DNA of 33,123 bases from Lachnospiraceae bacterium (GTDB lineage Bacteria > Bacillota > Clostridia > Lachnospirales > Lachnospiraceae). Each line of letters opens with the position of its first letter. Positions within the stretch are counted from its first letter, which is position 1. Shown piece after piece: positions 8,295-17,393 of this stretch. The DNA is taken from positions 1 to 33,123 of the forward strand of contig JAFQVJ010000001.1 in the NCBI GenBank assembly GCA_017408025.1, read 5' to 3'. A program made the position numbers and the translations under genes. The notes beneath the pieces are model-generated. The model had not been told where the DNA came from and made no database searches. It worked only from the letters and a program-made list of their open reading frames with translations.

Positions 8295-9620
8295 ATGGAA
8301 AACTATAGTAAAGCAGAGATACTACAGCTTGTCGAAGACGAAGGGGTGGAATTCATACGTCTTCAATTTACAGGACAGTGTGGTGTGTTGAAGAATGTGG
8401 CAATTCCAGCCAGCAAGCTATGTAAGGCACTTGAAAATCGTTGTAGCATAGATAGAGCAGCCATTGAGGGATTTGCAGATGGCGAGGAAGTGGATTTGTA
8501 TTTAAAGCCGGATTTAGACACATTTACAATTCTTCCATGGAGACCACAGCAGGGTAAGGTTGCAAGATTTATATGCGATGTGATTGATGAGAATGGACAG
8601 GAATATGAAGGAAGCTCAAGGTATATACTAAAAAAAGTGATGGAACAGGCATCAGCCAAGGGATATACACTTAATATTAATCCGGAGTGTGAGTTTTATT
8701 TGTTCCATACAGATGACAATGGTCTGCCAACGACTATCACCCACGAGAAGGCTGGATATCTTGATACATCACCAGTTGATTTGGGAGAAAATACAAGAAG
8801 AGATATTATATTGGCCCTAGAGGATATGGGATATGAGATTGATTCATCTCACCATGAGATAGCACCGGCACAGCATGAGATAGATTTTACATTTGAAAAT
8901 GCCATAAAGACAGCTGATAAGATAGTGACATTTAAGATGGCAGTGAGGACAATAGCAAAAAGATACGGCCTTCAGGCAACCTTTATGCCAAAACCAAAGG
9001 CTGACGCAAATGGTTCTGGAATGCATGTGAATATGCGCCTGATGAAGGGTGGAAAAAATGTTTTTGTTGACGAGAATGGTGAGCTTAGTGAAGAAGGAAA
9101 AGCATTTATGGCAGGAATACTTCACCACATTCCAGGTATGACAGCCGTGCTAAATCCAATAGTTAATTCATATAAGCGCTTAGTTCCAGGAACAGGAGCA
9201 CCATCGGATATTACATGGTCGCAAAAACAGAGAAGTGCACTTATACATGTGAGAAAGCAGATAGGTGGAGGCTTGGATTTGGAGCTTAGAAGCCCAGATG
9301 CAGCAGCAGACCCATACCTTGTATTTGCACTTTGTCTGGCAGCAGGAATGGACGGAATAGAACAAAATATGGTAGCACCTTCAGAGCTTACAGAGGATAT
9401 TCGTAATTTTTCAGAGGAGGAGAAGGAGACAAAAGGTATAGAGAGTCTTCCGGAAAATCTTGGAGAAGCTATAAAAGCTATGAAAAAGGACACACTTGTA
9501 AGAGAGACACTTGGATCAGAATTTGCCACAGATTACATGAAGGCAAAGAGAGCAGAGTGGAAGGGCTATCTTGAACAGATTTCTGAATGGGAAATAGATA
9601 AATACCTGTACCTTGTGTAG
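8295..9620 (+). CDS. glnA: Glutamine synthetase type I, divergent form
   Basis: A 441-residue enzyme making glutamine from glutamate, ammonia and ATP, expected as a cytosolic dodecamer. It has the short Gram-positive (GSI-alpha) length. Visible conserved segments are the N-terminal beta-grasp (residues 1-100), the metal and ATP site motifs NPECEFYLF, HHEIAPAQHEID and NGSGMHVN, YKRLVPG, and ELRSPD near the C-terminus. Two places differ from the B. subtilis enzyme as I recall it. The segment with the feedback-inhibition Arg62 reads EGFADGEE, without Arg. The usual IRIP segment reads IHVR. GAAAGGAAAATGTGAT provides the ribosome site. It is the first gene of a unit with the ANTAR regulator, tRNA amidation genes and dapL. 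Confidence 0.93.
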   Translation: MENYSKAEILQLVEDEGVEFIRLQFTGQCGVLKNVAIPASKLCKALENRCSIDRAAIEGFADGEEVDLYLKPDLDTFTILPWRPQQGKVARFICDVIDENGQEYEGSSRYILKKVMEQASAKGYTLNINPECEFYLFHTDDNGLPTTITHEKAGYLDTSPVDLGENTRRDIILALEDMGYEIDSSHHEIAPAQHEIDFTFENAIKTADKIVTFKMAVRTIAKRYGLQATFMPKPKADANGSGMHVNMRLMKGGKNVFVDENGELSEEGKAFMAGILHHIPGMTAVLNPIVNSYKRLVPGTGAPSDITWSQKQRSALIHVRKQIGGGLDLELRSPDAAADPYLVFALCLAAGMDGIEQNMVAPSELTEDIRNFSEEEKETKGIESLPENLGEAIKAMKKDTLVRETLGSEFATDYMKAKRAEWKGYLEQISEWEIDKYLYLV

Positions 9621-9672
9621 AGGTTATGTTGTACAAGATTTGCTCCGCATTGACAGAAAACGGAGGCAGTGA

Positions 9673-10227
9673 ATGAGTACGATTGTTATAGTTTTGCGAA
9701 AGCTGGAGGATTCGAAGAAAATCCAGAAGATTCTTATGAATCACGGATATACAGGGGTATTCACTTGTGCGACTGCTGCATTAGCTATTCAGGAAATAAG
9801 TAATCATAGTCATGGTCTTGTCATAAGTGGCTATAGATTACAGGATATGTACTACTTGGATTTGAAGGAAAGTCTTCCGTCAGGCTTCGAGCTTCTTCTT
9901 ATGGGTTCGGCGAATGTTATAAGTGATGCAGAAGCAGGAGTTCTCTCCATAGAGACGCCTATAAAGGTATTCGACTTAGTAAATACAGTGGATATGATAT
10001 TGGCGCAGATTGAAAGGAGAGTAAAGCGGGAAAAAAAGGCAAAGAAAAATGTACGAAGCGAAAAAGAGGAAATGTATATAAAAAAAGCAAAGTATCTTCT
10101 GATGGAGAGAAATCATTTATCAGAAGAGGAGGCATTTAGGTATATTCAAAAGAGTAGTATGGATAATAGTACAAATATGGTTGAGACCGCACAGATGATT
10201 TTGACATTGTTATACGAAGAGGCGTAG
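9673..10227 (+). CDS. nitR: ANTAR-domain RNA-binding antiterminator (NitR type)
   Basis: A 184-residue protein with an N-terminal receiver-like fold (about 1-115), a charged linker rich in Lys/Glu (about 116-133) and a C-terminal ANTAR three-helix RNA-binding domain (about 134-182; KAKYLLMERNHLSEEEAFRY and the MVETAQMIL helix). ANTAR proteins stop terminator formation by holding hexaloop hairpins, and a homologue beside glnA in solventogenic clostridia has been called NitR. The receiver is degenerate: the strand that should carry the phospho-acceptor Asp reads VISGYRL, and the N-terminal acidic pair is missing, so phosphorylation control is unlikely. Start has CGGAGG upstream. Likely targets are its own glnA leader and the pyrG leader. 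The symbol rests on context. Confidence 0.85.
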   Translation: MSTIVIVLRKLEDSKKIQKILMNHGYTGVFTCATAALAIQEISNHSHGLVISGYRLQDMYYLDLKESLPSGFELLLMGSANVISDAEAGVLSIETPIKVFDLVNTVDMILAQIERRVKREKKAKKNVRSEKEEMYIKKAKYLLMERNHLSEEEAFRYIQKSSMDNSTNMVETAQMILTLLYEEA

Positions 10228-10307
10228 GCCTGGTGTGAAGCAATGGGTTTTTGATGATACGAAGTAGCCAGCTTTACACATAATATATTATAAAGGAGGA
10301 TGTAGAT

Positions 10308-11639
10308 ATGGAATTTGTTACTGGTACAATCGACGAAAGAAGTATAGGGCTTAAGGAGTTATTTAACAATAATAATCAGGGCAATAACGTTTTTATCGAA
10401 GGAGCAGTCCATAGCATCCGAAATATGGGTGAGATAACATTTATCATCTTAAGAAAGCGGGACGGTCTGGTACAGACTGTACTTGAAGAAAATAAGCTTA
10501 ATAGCCAGTCTGATAAGGTCAGAGAGGGCGATTACATAAGGGTAAAGGGAACTGTAAGAGATGAGGAGAGAGCACCACATGGCAAGGAAATATGCATAGA
10601 GAGCTATGAGCATATCACGAGGATAACTGAAAGCTTACCTATAGCCATAGACAAATGGAAGCTAAATACGTCATTGGAGACAAAGCTTAATCACAGAGCT
10701 ATAGCCCTAAGGAACATAAGAGAGAGGGCAAAGTTCCGTATACAGGAAGCCATAGGCAGAGGTTTTAGAGAATATCTGCAAAAGGAAGGCTTTACAGAGA
10801 TACATACACCGAAGGTTGGTGCAAAGAGCGCCGAGGGTGGAGCTAATATGTTTAAGCTGACATATTTTCACAGACCTGCGGTATTGCAGCAGAGTCCACA
10901 GCTCTATAAGCAGATGATGGTAGGTGTATTTGACAGAGTATTTGAGGTCGGACCAGTATTCAGAGCTGAAAAGCACAATACAAGACGTCATCTCAACGAG
11001 TACACAAGTATGGACTTTGAGATGGGATATATTCAGAGCTTTATGGATATATGTCAGATGGAGACTGGATTTTTACAGTATACCATGGAGCTTTTAGCAA
11101 ATGAGTATGCCGACGAACTTAGAATATTGAAGCTTGAGCTTCCAAAGGTGGATAAAATACCATATGTAAGATTTGATGAAGCCAAAAAGCTTGTGTCGGA
11201 AAAATATGGAAAAACCATAAAAAATCCCTTTGACTTAGAGCCAGAGGAAGAGGAGCTAATTGGAAAATATTTTAAAGAGGAGTATGATTCAGACTTTGTG
11301 TTTGTAACACATTATCCATCTAAGAAGCGTCCATTTTATGCGCTGGATGACCCATCAGATGACAGATATACTTTGAGTTTTGATTTGCTCTATAAAGGAC
11401 TTGAGATAACAACAGGCGGACAGAGAATACATGAGTATGATATGCTGCTTGAAAAGATTGAAAAAAAGGGTATGACAGAGGAAGGCCTTGAGGATTATCT
11501 GGATGTATTCAAATACGGAATGCCACCACATGGCGGCTTGGGAATAGGTCTTGAGAGACTGACAATGCAGCTTTTGGGAGAGGACAATGTCAGGGAAGCT
11601 TGTCTGTTCCCAAGAGATTTGAGCAGACTAACGCCGTAG
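10308..11639 (+). CDS. aspS: Aspartyl-tRNA synthetase, archaeal type, probably non-discriminating
   Basis: A 443-residue class II synthetase. The N-terminal OB-fold anticodon domain (about 1-115) leads into a class II catalytic core. Motif 2 is [15 protein letters not shown] and motif 3 [10 protein letters not shown]. The C-terminus RDLSRLTP is typical of archaeal-type AspRS and unlike AsnRS. It is far shorter than the bacterial AspRS of about 590 residues and lacks the GAD insertion. In clostridia this form charges Asp onto both tRNA-Asp and tRNA-Asn, and GatCAB then amidates the mischarged Asp-tRNA-Asn. The presence of gatCAB downstream fits that. Start has AAAGGAGG upstream. Dual specificity is inferred, not seen. 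Confidence 0.92.
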   Translation: MEFVTGTIDERSIGLKELFNNNNQGNNVFIEGAVHSIRNMGEITFIILRKRDGLVQTVLEENKLNSQSDKVREGDYIRVKGTVRDEERAPHGKEICIESYEHITRITESLPIAIDKWKLNTSLETKLNHRAIALRNIRERAKFRIQEAIGRGFREYLQKEGFTEIHTPKVGAKSAEGGANMFKLTYFHRPAVLQQSPQLYKQMMVGVFDRVFEVGPVFRAEKHNTRRHLNEYTSMDFEMGYIQSFMDICQMETGFLQYTMELLANEYADELRILKLELPKVDKIPYVRFDEAKKLVSEKYGKTIKNPFDLEPEEEELIGKYFKEEYDSDFVFVTHYPSKKRPFYALDDPSDDRYTLSFDLLYKGLEITTGGQRIHEYDMLLEKIEKKGMTEEGLEDYLDVFKYGMPPHGGLGIGLERLTMQLLGEDNVREACLFPRDLSRLTP

Positions 11640-11671
11640 GGAAAATGGTTATCAATGAAAGGAGTTTAAGG

Positions 11672-12886
11672 ATGTTTAAGATAAATGAAAATTATTTAAA
11701 GTTACCAGGAAGTTATTTATTTTCAACAATAGCAAAGAAGGTCAATGCATATGGGAATGAAAACCCGGAGAAAAAGATTATTCGTCTGGGTATCGGTGAT
11801 GTAACACAGCCATTGGCACCAGCTATTATCGACGCTCTCCACAAGGCTGTGGATGAGATGGGAAGCGAGCAGGGATTTCATGGATATGCACCGGATTTAG
11901 GTTATGAGTTTCTTAGAAATACTATTGCAAAGAAGGATTATGAGGCAAGAGGCTGTAACATAGCTCCTGATGAGATATTTGTATCTGATGGAGCAAAGAG
12001 CGATTCAGGAAATATTCAGGAGATATTTGCAACTGATAACAAAATTGCAGTTTGTGACCCTGTTTATCCGGTGTATGTAGACACAAATGTTATGGCTGGC
12101 AGAACAGGTACTTATGACATAAATACAGAGGTTTGGAGTGACGTTATCTACATGCCATGTAATGCAGATAATAATTTTGCACCAGAGCTTCCTAAGGAGA
12201 TACCAGACCTTATCTATCTGTGTTTTCCAAATAATCCAACAGGAGCAACCATCACAAAGGATGAGCTTCAGAAATGGGTTGATTATGCCAACAAGAATGG
12301 CTGTGTTATAATATATGATGCGGCTTATGAGGCATATATATCAGAGGAGAACGTTCCACACAGCATATATGAGTGTGAGGGAGCCAGAACATGTGCCATA
12401 GAGCTTCATTCATTTTCCAAGAATGCCGGGTTTACCGGGCTTCGTCTGGGATATACAGTTGTGCCAAAGGATTTGAAGAGTGGTGATGTAATGCTTCATT
12501 CACTTTGGGCAAGAAGACATGGTACAAAGTATAATGGTGCACCATATATTGTACAGCGTGCCGGCGAGGCTGTTTATTCAGAGGAAGGCAGAAAGCAGCT
12601 TAAAGCACAGGTTGATTATTATATGAACAATGCCAAGTATATATTAAATGGATTAAAGGAGGCAGGTTACACTGTATCAGGTGGTGTCAATGCCCCATAC
12701 ATCTGGCTAAAGACACCGCATAAGATGACAAGCTGGCAGTTCTTTGATTATCTTCTTGAAAATGCAAATGTAGTAGGTACACCAGGTTCCGGATTTGGTC
12801 CTAACGGCGAGGGATATTTCAGACTGACAGCATTTGGTACATATGAGAATACTGTAGAGGCTATTGAGAGAATTAAGGCACTGTAA
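11672..12886 (+). CDS. dapL: LL-diaminopimelate aminotransferase
   Basis: A 404-residue fold-type I PLP enzyme that converts tetrahydrodipicolinate plus glutamate directly to LL-diaminopimelate, feeding lysine and peptidoglycan synthesis. The N-terminus [16 protein letters not shown] and the segment [11 protein letters not shown] are characteristic of DapL. The PLP Lys is Lys250 in [15 protein letters not shown], and FPNNPTGA is the cofactor-ring motif. I place the start at 11672, where GGAG lies 7 bp upstream, rather than at earlier in-frame starts inside aspS. It follows aspS by 32 bp. Use of glutamate as amino donor links it to the rest of the operon. Confidence 0.95.
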   Translation: MFKINENYLKLPGSYLFSTIAKKVNAYGNENPEKKIIRLGIGDVTQPLAPAIIDALHKAVDEMGSEQGFHGYAPDLGYEFLRNTIAKKDYEARGCNIAPDEIFVSDGAKSDSGNIQEIFATDNKIAVCDPVYPVYVDTNVMAGRTGTYDINTEVWSDVIYMPCNADNNFAPELPKEIPDLIYLCFPNNPTGATITKDELQKWVDYANKNGCVIIYDAAYEAYISEENVPHSIYECEGARTCAIELHSFSKNAGFTGLRLGYTVVPKDLKSGDVMLHSLWARRHGTKYNGAPYIVQRAGEAVYSEEGRKQLKAQVDYYMNNAKYILNGLKEAGYTVSGGVNAPYIWLKTPHKMTSWQFFDYLLENANVVGTPGSGFGPNGEGYFRLTAFGTYENTVEAIERIKAL

Positions 12887-12990
12887 AAGAAAATATAAGT
12901 TCTAAGTATGTGAAATACTGTGGACAGATAATAGTCGAGGAACGTAAAAAATCAGGTTTACAGTTATATAGATGTACAAGGAGGGATATG

Positions 12991-13308
12991 ATGTCCGAAA
13001 TAATGATGGATGATAATGGTGAAAAAAAGATAGATGACAAGACCATGGATAATGTGGAAATTTTGGCAAAGCTGGCCCTGACAGGTGAAGAGCGCTATAA
13101 AGCTATGGCTGAGATGGAAAAGATACTGTCATATGTAGATAAGCTTAATGAGCTTGATACTAAGGATGTAGAGCCACTTGTTCATGTTATGCCACATACA
13201 AATGTTTTTCGTGAGGATGAGATTGAAAATGATGATGGTGCGGAAGCAACATTGTCAAATGCACCAAAAAAGAAGGAAAATCAATTTATGGTACCCAAGA
13301 CTGTGTAA
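12991..13308 (+). CDS. gatC: Asp/Glu-tRNA amidotransferase subunit C
   Basis: A 105-residue small subunit that clamps GatA to GatB in the GatCAB transamidosome. Family landmarks are an N-terminal helix with LAKLALTGEE, the helix MAEMEKILSYVDKLNELDT, and the wrapping tail VEPLVHVMPHTNVFREDE. I choose ATG 12991 because GGAGG lies 6 bp upstream. ATG 12988 is adjacent and only 3 bp from that site. It begins after a 104-bp gap following dapL and is tightly coupled to gatA (12 bp). Confidence 0.92.
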   Translation: MSEIMMDDNGEKKIDDKTMDNVEILAKLALTGEERYKAMAEMEKILSYVDKLNELDTKDVEPLVHVMPHTNVFREDEIENDDGAEATLSNAPKKKENQFMVPKTV

Positions 13309-13320
13309 GGAGGAAGGCTC

Positions 13321-14850
13321 ATGGAAATAATAGGTATGACAGCGTTGGAGCTTGCCGAGAAAATAAAAAATGGGGAAGTGACAGTTAAAGACGCTGTTGA
13401 AGCATATATAAAACAGATAGAAGAGAAGGACGGGCAGTATAACGCATTTATCACTGTGGCAGAGAAGGAAAAGCTGGAGCAGAGAATTGCAGAGGTACAG
13501 CAGGGAATTGCTGATGGAAAATATAGAAGCAACCTTGCAGGTGTACCCATCGCTGTAAAGGATAATATTTGCACTAAGGGCATGAAGACAACATGTGCGT
13601 CAAAGATGCTTGAAGGCTTCGTGCCTACATATGATGCCACAGCAGTGACAAAGCTTGAAGAAGCAGGTATGATAGTTATAGGAAAGACAAACATGGATGA
13701 GTTTGCTATGGGAAGTACTACAGAGACTTCTGCATTTGGTGTCACCAGAAATCCATGGAATACTGACCATGTTCCCGGTGGTTCATCAGGTGGCTCATGT
13801 GCAGCAGTGGCAGCAGGAGAAGCACCCATGGCACTGGGTTCAGATACAGGTGGATCTATAAGACAGCCGGCCTCATACTGCGGTGTAACAGGTCTTAAGC
13901 CAACATATGGCAGAGTGTCCCGCATGGGTCTTATAGCTTATGCATCATCACTTGACCAGATTGGTCCAGTGGGAAAAAATGTGGAGGACTGTGCTGCGCT
14001 TTACCAGATTATAGCTGGGCATGATGAGAAGGACAGCACTTCATTGAAAAAGACGGTTGAAAAAATTGATGACCTTGCCATGGCGAGCCTTAGAGGAAAG
14101 ACCATAGGCATACCAAAGGAATATATAGGCGAAGGAACTGATGATGAAGTAAAATCTGCCATCTTAAAGGCTGTTATGATTATGGAGGATGCCGGTGCGC
14201 GAGTAGAGTTTTTCTCATTGAAGATGGTTGATTATGTTATTCCGGCTTATTATATTATCGCATGTGCGGAAGCAAGCTCAAATCTTGAGAGATTCGATGG
14301 CGTGAAGTACGGATACAGAAATATGGAAGCTGAGGGTCTTCACGAGATGTATAAGTTAAGTCGTGCAGAAGGCTTCGGTGAGGAGGTCAAGAGAAGAATT
14401 CTCTTAGGGTCATTCGTACTCAGTGCCGGTTATTATGACGCATATTACATTAAGGCGCTTAAGACAAAGCGACTTATCAAAGAAGAATTTGATGAGGCAT
14501 TTAAGAAATATGATTGTATATTAGCGCCTGCTGCACCAACGACGGCACCTAAGCTCGGAACCAGCTTAAGCGACCCATTGCAGATGTACTTAAGCGATAT
14601 TTATACTGTAGCGGTGAATTTATGTGGATTTCCTGCCTTATCTATGCCATGTGGTGTGGATAGCAAGGGGCTTCCTATTGGTGTACAATTTATAGGTGAT
14701 TTATTCAATGAGAATAAGATATTAAATATGGCAACAGCTTACGAAAAGGTTCGCGAAGATTTTTCATGTGGAAAATTTTCAAGTAAGAATAATCGAGACA
14801 AGGAGCCTGTACAAAATATTTTGAAAATAAAACAGGAAGGAGAGGTGTGA
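13321..14850 (+). CDS. gatA: Asp/Glu-tRNA amidotransferase subunit A (amidase)
   Basis: A 509-residue amidase-signature enzyme that strips ammonia from glutamine for transfer onto Asp-tRNA-Asn or Glu-tRNA-Gln. The catalytic Lys-Ser-Ser triad is visible: Lys80 (AVKDNIC), Ser155 in the Gly/Ser-rich GGSSGGS segment, and Ser179 in GSDTGGSIRQP. AGGAGG stands 7 bp before the ATG. The stop lies 4 bp before gatB, so translation is probably coupled. The last 25 or so residues are a charged extension beyond the usual end. Confidence 0.96.
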   Translation: MEIIGMTALELAEKIKNGEVTVKDAVEAYIKQIEEKDGQYNAFITVAEKEKLEQRIAEVQQGIADGKYRSNLAGVPIAVKDNICTKGMKTTCASKMLEGFVPTYDATAVTKLEEAGMIVIGKTNMDEFAMGSTTETSAFGVTRNPWNTDHVPGGSSGGSCAAVAAGEAPMALGSDTGGSIRQPASYCGVTGLKPTYGRVSRMGLIAYASSLDQIGPVGKNVEDCAALYQIIAGHDEKDSTSLKKTVEKIDDLAMASLRGKTIGIPKEYIGEGTDDEVKSAILKAVMIMEDAGARVEFFSLKMVDYVIPAYYIIACAEASSNLERFDGVKYGYRNMEAEGLHEMYKLSRAEGFGEEVKRRILLGSFVLSAGYYDAYYIKALKTKRLIKEEFDEAFKKYDCILAPAAPTTAPKLGTSLSDPLQMYLSDIYTVAVNLCGFPALSMPCGVDSKGLPIGVQFIGDLFNENKILNMATAYEKVREDFSCGKFSSKNNRDKEPVQNILKIKQEGEV

Positions 14851-14854
14851 GAAT

Positions 14855-16285
14855 ATGGCGAAGCAGTATGAAACAGTCATTGGGCTTGAAGTCCATGTAG
14901 AGCTTGCAACAAAGACAAAGATATTCTGCGGATGTTCTACAAGGTTTGGCGGTGCAGTCAACTCACATACCTGTCCTGTATGTACAGGTATGCCGGGGGC
15001 GTTGCCTGTTCTTAATAAGAAGGTTGTAAAGTTTGCTATCGCCTTAGGAAAGGCTACAAATTGTACGATAACTCAGTATTGCAGATTCGACAGAAAGAAT
15101 TATTTTTACCCTGATAATCCACAAAATTATCAGATATCACAGCTTTATCTGCCAATATGCAGGGATGGACATATCGATGTTGAAACCTCTAATGGCACAA
15201 AAACCATCAGAATCCATGAGATGCATATGGAGGAGGATGCAGGAAAGCTTATTCATGATAATTACGAGGACTGCTCACTTGTAGACTACAACAGAAGTGG
15301 TGTGCCTCTTATAGAGATTGTTTCAGAGCCTGATATGCGCACAGCTGATGAGGTTATAGCGTATCTTGAAAAGCTTAGAATGATATGTCAGTATCTGGGA
15401 GTATCAGACTGTAAGCTTCAGGAGGGCTCTATGAGAGCCGATGTAAACCTGTCGGTGCGTGAGATTGGAAGTGAGAAGCTTGGTACAAGAACAGAGATGA
15501 AGAATCTAAACTCATTTAAGGCAATTTTGCATGCAATCGAAGGAGAGCGAGAGAGACAGATAGAGCTATTAGAGAGTGGTAGAGAGATTATTCAGGAGAC
15601 GAGACGTTGGGATGACAACAAAGAGGCATCATTTACCATGCGTTCAAAGGAGGATGCCAAGGATTACAGATATTTCCCGGAGCCAGATTTGCAGCCAATA
15701 CTTATATCAGACCAGTGGATAGATGAAATAAAAGCAAAACAGCCGGAATTTCAGCCGGAGAAGGCTGAACGCTACAAAGAAGAGTACGGTTTATCAGACT
15801 ATGATACTGATATTCTTACTCAGAACAGACATATGGCTGATATGTTTGAGGAGACAGCCAAGCTTTGTGGCAATCCTAAGAAGGCGGCTAACTGGTTTAT
15901 GGGCGAGGTGCTTCGCACCCTTAAGGACAAGGCCATGGACCCAGAGGAATTGACATTTTCGCCAAAGAATCTTGCTGCTATTATCAAGGCAATGGATGAG
16001 GGTAAGATTAATCAAGGCAATGCCCAAAAGGTCTTTGCGCAGGTTTTTATATCGGATGTAGAGCCACTGGCGTACATGGAAGAGCACGGTCTTATGATGG
16101 TATCAGATGCAGGTGCTATCGAGAAGGTTGTAGATGAGGTGCTTGCTGAGAACGAAGGAGTAATAGCAGACTACCATAATGGCAAGGATAAAGCATTTGG
16201 ATTTCTGGTAGGTCAGGTTATGAAGAAGATGAAGGGCAAGGGAGACCCGGCCAAGGTAAATGAGGTGCTTAAAGGCAAGCTGTAA
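14855..16285 (+). CDS. gatB: Asp/Glu-tRNA amidotransferase subunit B
   Basis: A 476-residue subunit that binds the mischarged tRNA, phosphorylates its aspartyl or glutamyl group and receives ammonia from GatA. The family opening YETVIGLEVHVEL is present, followed by CGCSTRFGG and CPVCTGMPG (metal-site Cys pairs), DRKNYFYPDNP, EEDAGKL, and the TRRWDD segment. The C-terminal YqeY-like tail domain spans about residues 330-476 and ends VNEVLKGKL. Last gene of the glnA unit, with a terminator 73 bp after the stop. Confidence 0.97.
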   Translation: MAKQYETVIGLEVHVELATKTKIFCGCSTRFGGAVNSHTCPVCTGMPGALPVLNKKVVKFAIALGKATNCTITQYCRFDRKNYFYPDNPQNYQISQLYLPICRDGHIDVETSNGTKTIRIHEMHMEEDAGKLIHDNYEDCSLVDYNRSGVPLIEIVSEPDMRTADEVIAYLEKLRMICQYLGVSDCKLQEGSMRADVNLSVREIGSEKLGTRTEMKNLNSFKAILHAIEGERERQIELLESGREIIQETRRWDDNKEASFTMRSKEDAKDYRYFPEPDLQPILISDQWIDEIKAKQPEFQPEKAERYKEEYGLSDYDTDILTQNRHMADMFEETAKLCGNPKKAANWFMGEVLRTLKDKAMDPEELTFSPKNLAAIIKAMDEGKINQGNAQKVFAQVFISDVEPLAYMEEHGLMMVSDAGAIEKVVDEVLAENEGVIADYHNGKDKAFGFLVGQVMKKMKGKGDPAKVNEVLKGKL

Positions 16286-16357
16286 ATGAGAAAGCTTAAA
16301 GAATAGATAAATAATTACTATGGCGCTACTTATACACCATATATAATAACATCAAAG

Positions 16358-16392
16358 AAGGCTGGTTGCAGTTATACTGCATCCAGCCTTTT
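16358..16392 (+). terminator. Intrinsic terminator of the glnA-gatB unit
   Basis: AAGGCTGG and CCAGCCTT flank TTGCAG/CTGCA, giving a 14-position stem (16358-16371 with 16377-16390) with a single T-T mismatch and a 5-nt loop. It runs into TTTT. Confidence 0.85.
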
Positions 16393-16655
16393 CAACGTAT
16401 AAACATAAAGAATTGCTGATTCATTAGCAATTTATATTGTCATTCTCATTGAAATTATGCTTTTTGCGATAGTATGATATGGCATTATGAGATGTAATAA
16501 ACTAAAAAATATTGCATAAATCCACACCTATTGCTATAATTTAAATAGTTGTGTTTTCAAAAATAACCGCAGTGAATACAGGCGGTTATTTTTACAATAT
16601 AGAAGAGTTTATGGTATTTTAAGTTTAAGGACTTAAAAGATTATGGGAGGCTGAT
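16393..16655 (+). promoter_or_regulatory. Leader of the HD gene: two candidate promoters and an attenuator
   Basis: This gene-free stretch holds TTGAAA-N18-TATGAT (16449-16478) and TTGCAT-N17-TATAAT (16512-16540), the second the stronger. Downstream, before the ribosome site GGGAGG, a 12-bp stem (16559-16570 with 16582-16593) with an 11-nt loop ends in a T-run, so it is a terminator inside the leader. A weak hairpin AATTGCT/AGCAATT lies at 16411-16432. No ANTAR-type hexaloop is seen here. Confidence 0.6.
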
Positions 16656-17312
16656 ATGACTTACGAAGAAATAAAGAAAAATCCAGAGATTAACGCCTTT
16701 ATAAAAAAGGGAAATGATAACTTGGGAACATTGGGGTTTACAGACCATTCAGCGGCTCATACAGCTTTAGTTGCCGAGACAGCAGCGTGGATACTTGAGC
16801 AGTTTGGAAGAAGTCAACACGAGATAGAGCTTGCAAAGATGGCAGGCTATATGCACGATATAGGTAATGCTGTCAACAGAAAGAATCATGCAGAGTATGG
16901 GGCTATTCTTGCAAATGAGATTCTTAGAGGCACAGATATGCCATTTGAGGACAAGGTTCAGATAGTATCTACCATTGGAGCTCATGACGAGTCAACAGGA
17001 GGAGCAGTTGATGCCATATCGGCAGCAGTGATTATAGCGGATAAGACGGATGTGCGTAGAAATCGTGTGAGGGCACAGGATATGTCTTCATTTGACATCC
17101 ACGACAGAGTTAATTATGCTGTAACAGAGACAGATTTGAAGGTTGATGTGGAAGCGGGAATTATATCATTTGACCTGACTGTTGATGAGAGCATATGTAC
17201 TATGTTTGAGTATTTTGAAATATTCCTTGGACGTATGATGATGTGTAGAAAAGCGGCAGAGGTTCTTGGGGCCAAGTTTACTATGTCAGTAAACGGAAGT
17301 AAGGTTCTGTAA
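16656..17312 (+). CDS. HD-domain phosphohydrolase, substrate unknown
   Basis: A 218-residue cytosolic protein with an HD metal-binding core. His31/His35 in DHSAAH lie in the first helix, His67-Asp68 (YMHDIG) give the motif its name, His78 follows, and Asp128 (IIADKTD) is the distal ligand. Such proteins cleave phosphoester bonds of nucleotides or second messengers, but nothing here fixes the substrate. A C-terminal region of about 75 residues (VRRNRVRA to the end) is beta-rich and not assigned. It sits 81 bp before a stand-alone receiver gene, suggesting a joint signalling role. It has its own attenuated promoter. Confidence 0.85.
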   Translation: MTYEEIKKNPEINAFIKKGNDNLGTLGFTDHSAAHTALVAETAAWILEQFGRSQHEIELAKMAGYMHDIGNAVNRKNHAEYGAILANEILRGTDMPFEDKVQIVSTIGAHDESTGGAVDAISAAVIIADKTDVRRNRVRAQDMSSFDIHDRVNYAVTETDLKVDVEAGIISFDLTVDESICTMFEYFEIFLGRMMMCRKAAEVLGAKFTMSVNGSKVL

Positions 17313-17313
17313 T

Positions 17314-17346
17314 AAAAAGCAACAATTTTATATAGCAAAAAGCAAC
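17314..17346 (+). repeat. AAAAAGCAAC direct repeats between HD and receiver genes
   Basis: Exact copies of the 10-mer AAAAAGCAAC stand at 17314-17323 and 17337-17346, a 23-bp step. More exact copies follow the next gene at 17819 and 17861. They could be protein-binding sites or a simple A-rich repeat. Confidence 0.6.
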
Positions 17347-17393
17347 TTATCAATGAGAAATAAATATGAAAATACTAAAGGAGATTTAAAATT

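Noticed and set aside
10228-10307. Possible terminator between nitR and aspS.
   Set aside because: The only complementarity (TGTGAAGC with GCTTTACACA) is imperfect, widely spaced and not followed by T-runs.
13281-13925. Open frame of 214 codons antisense to gatA.
   Set aside because: Shadow of gatA codon bias; no initiation signal and no recognisable protein features.
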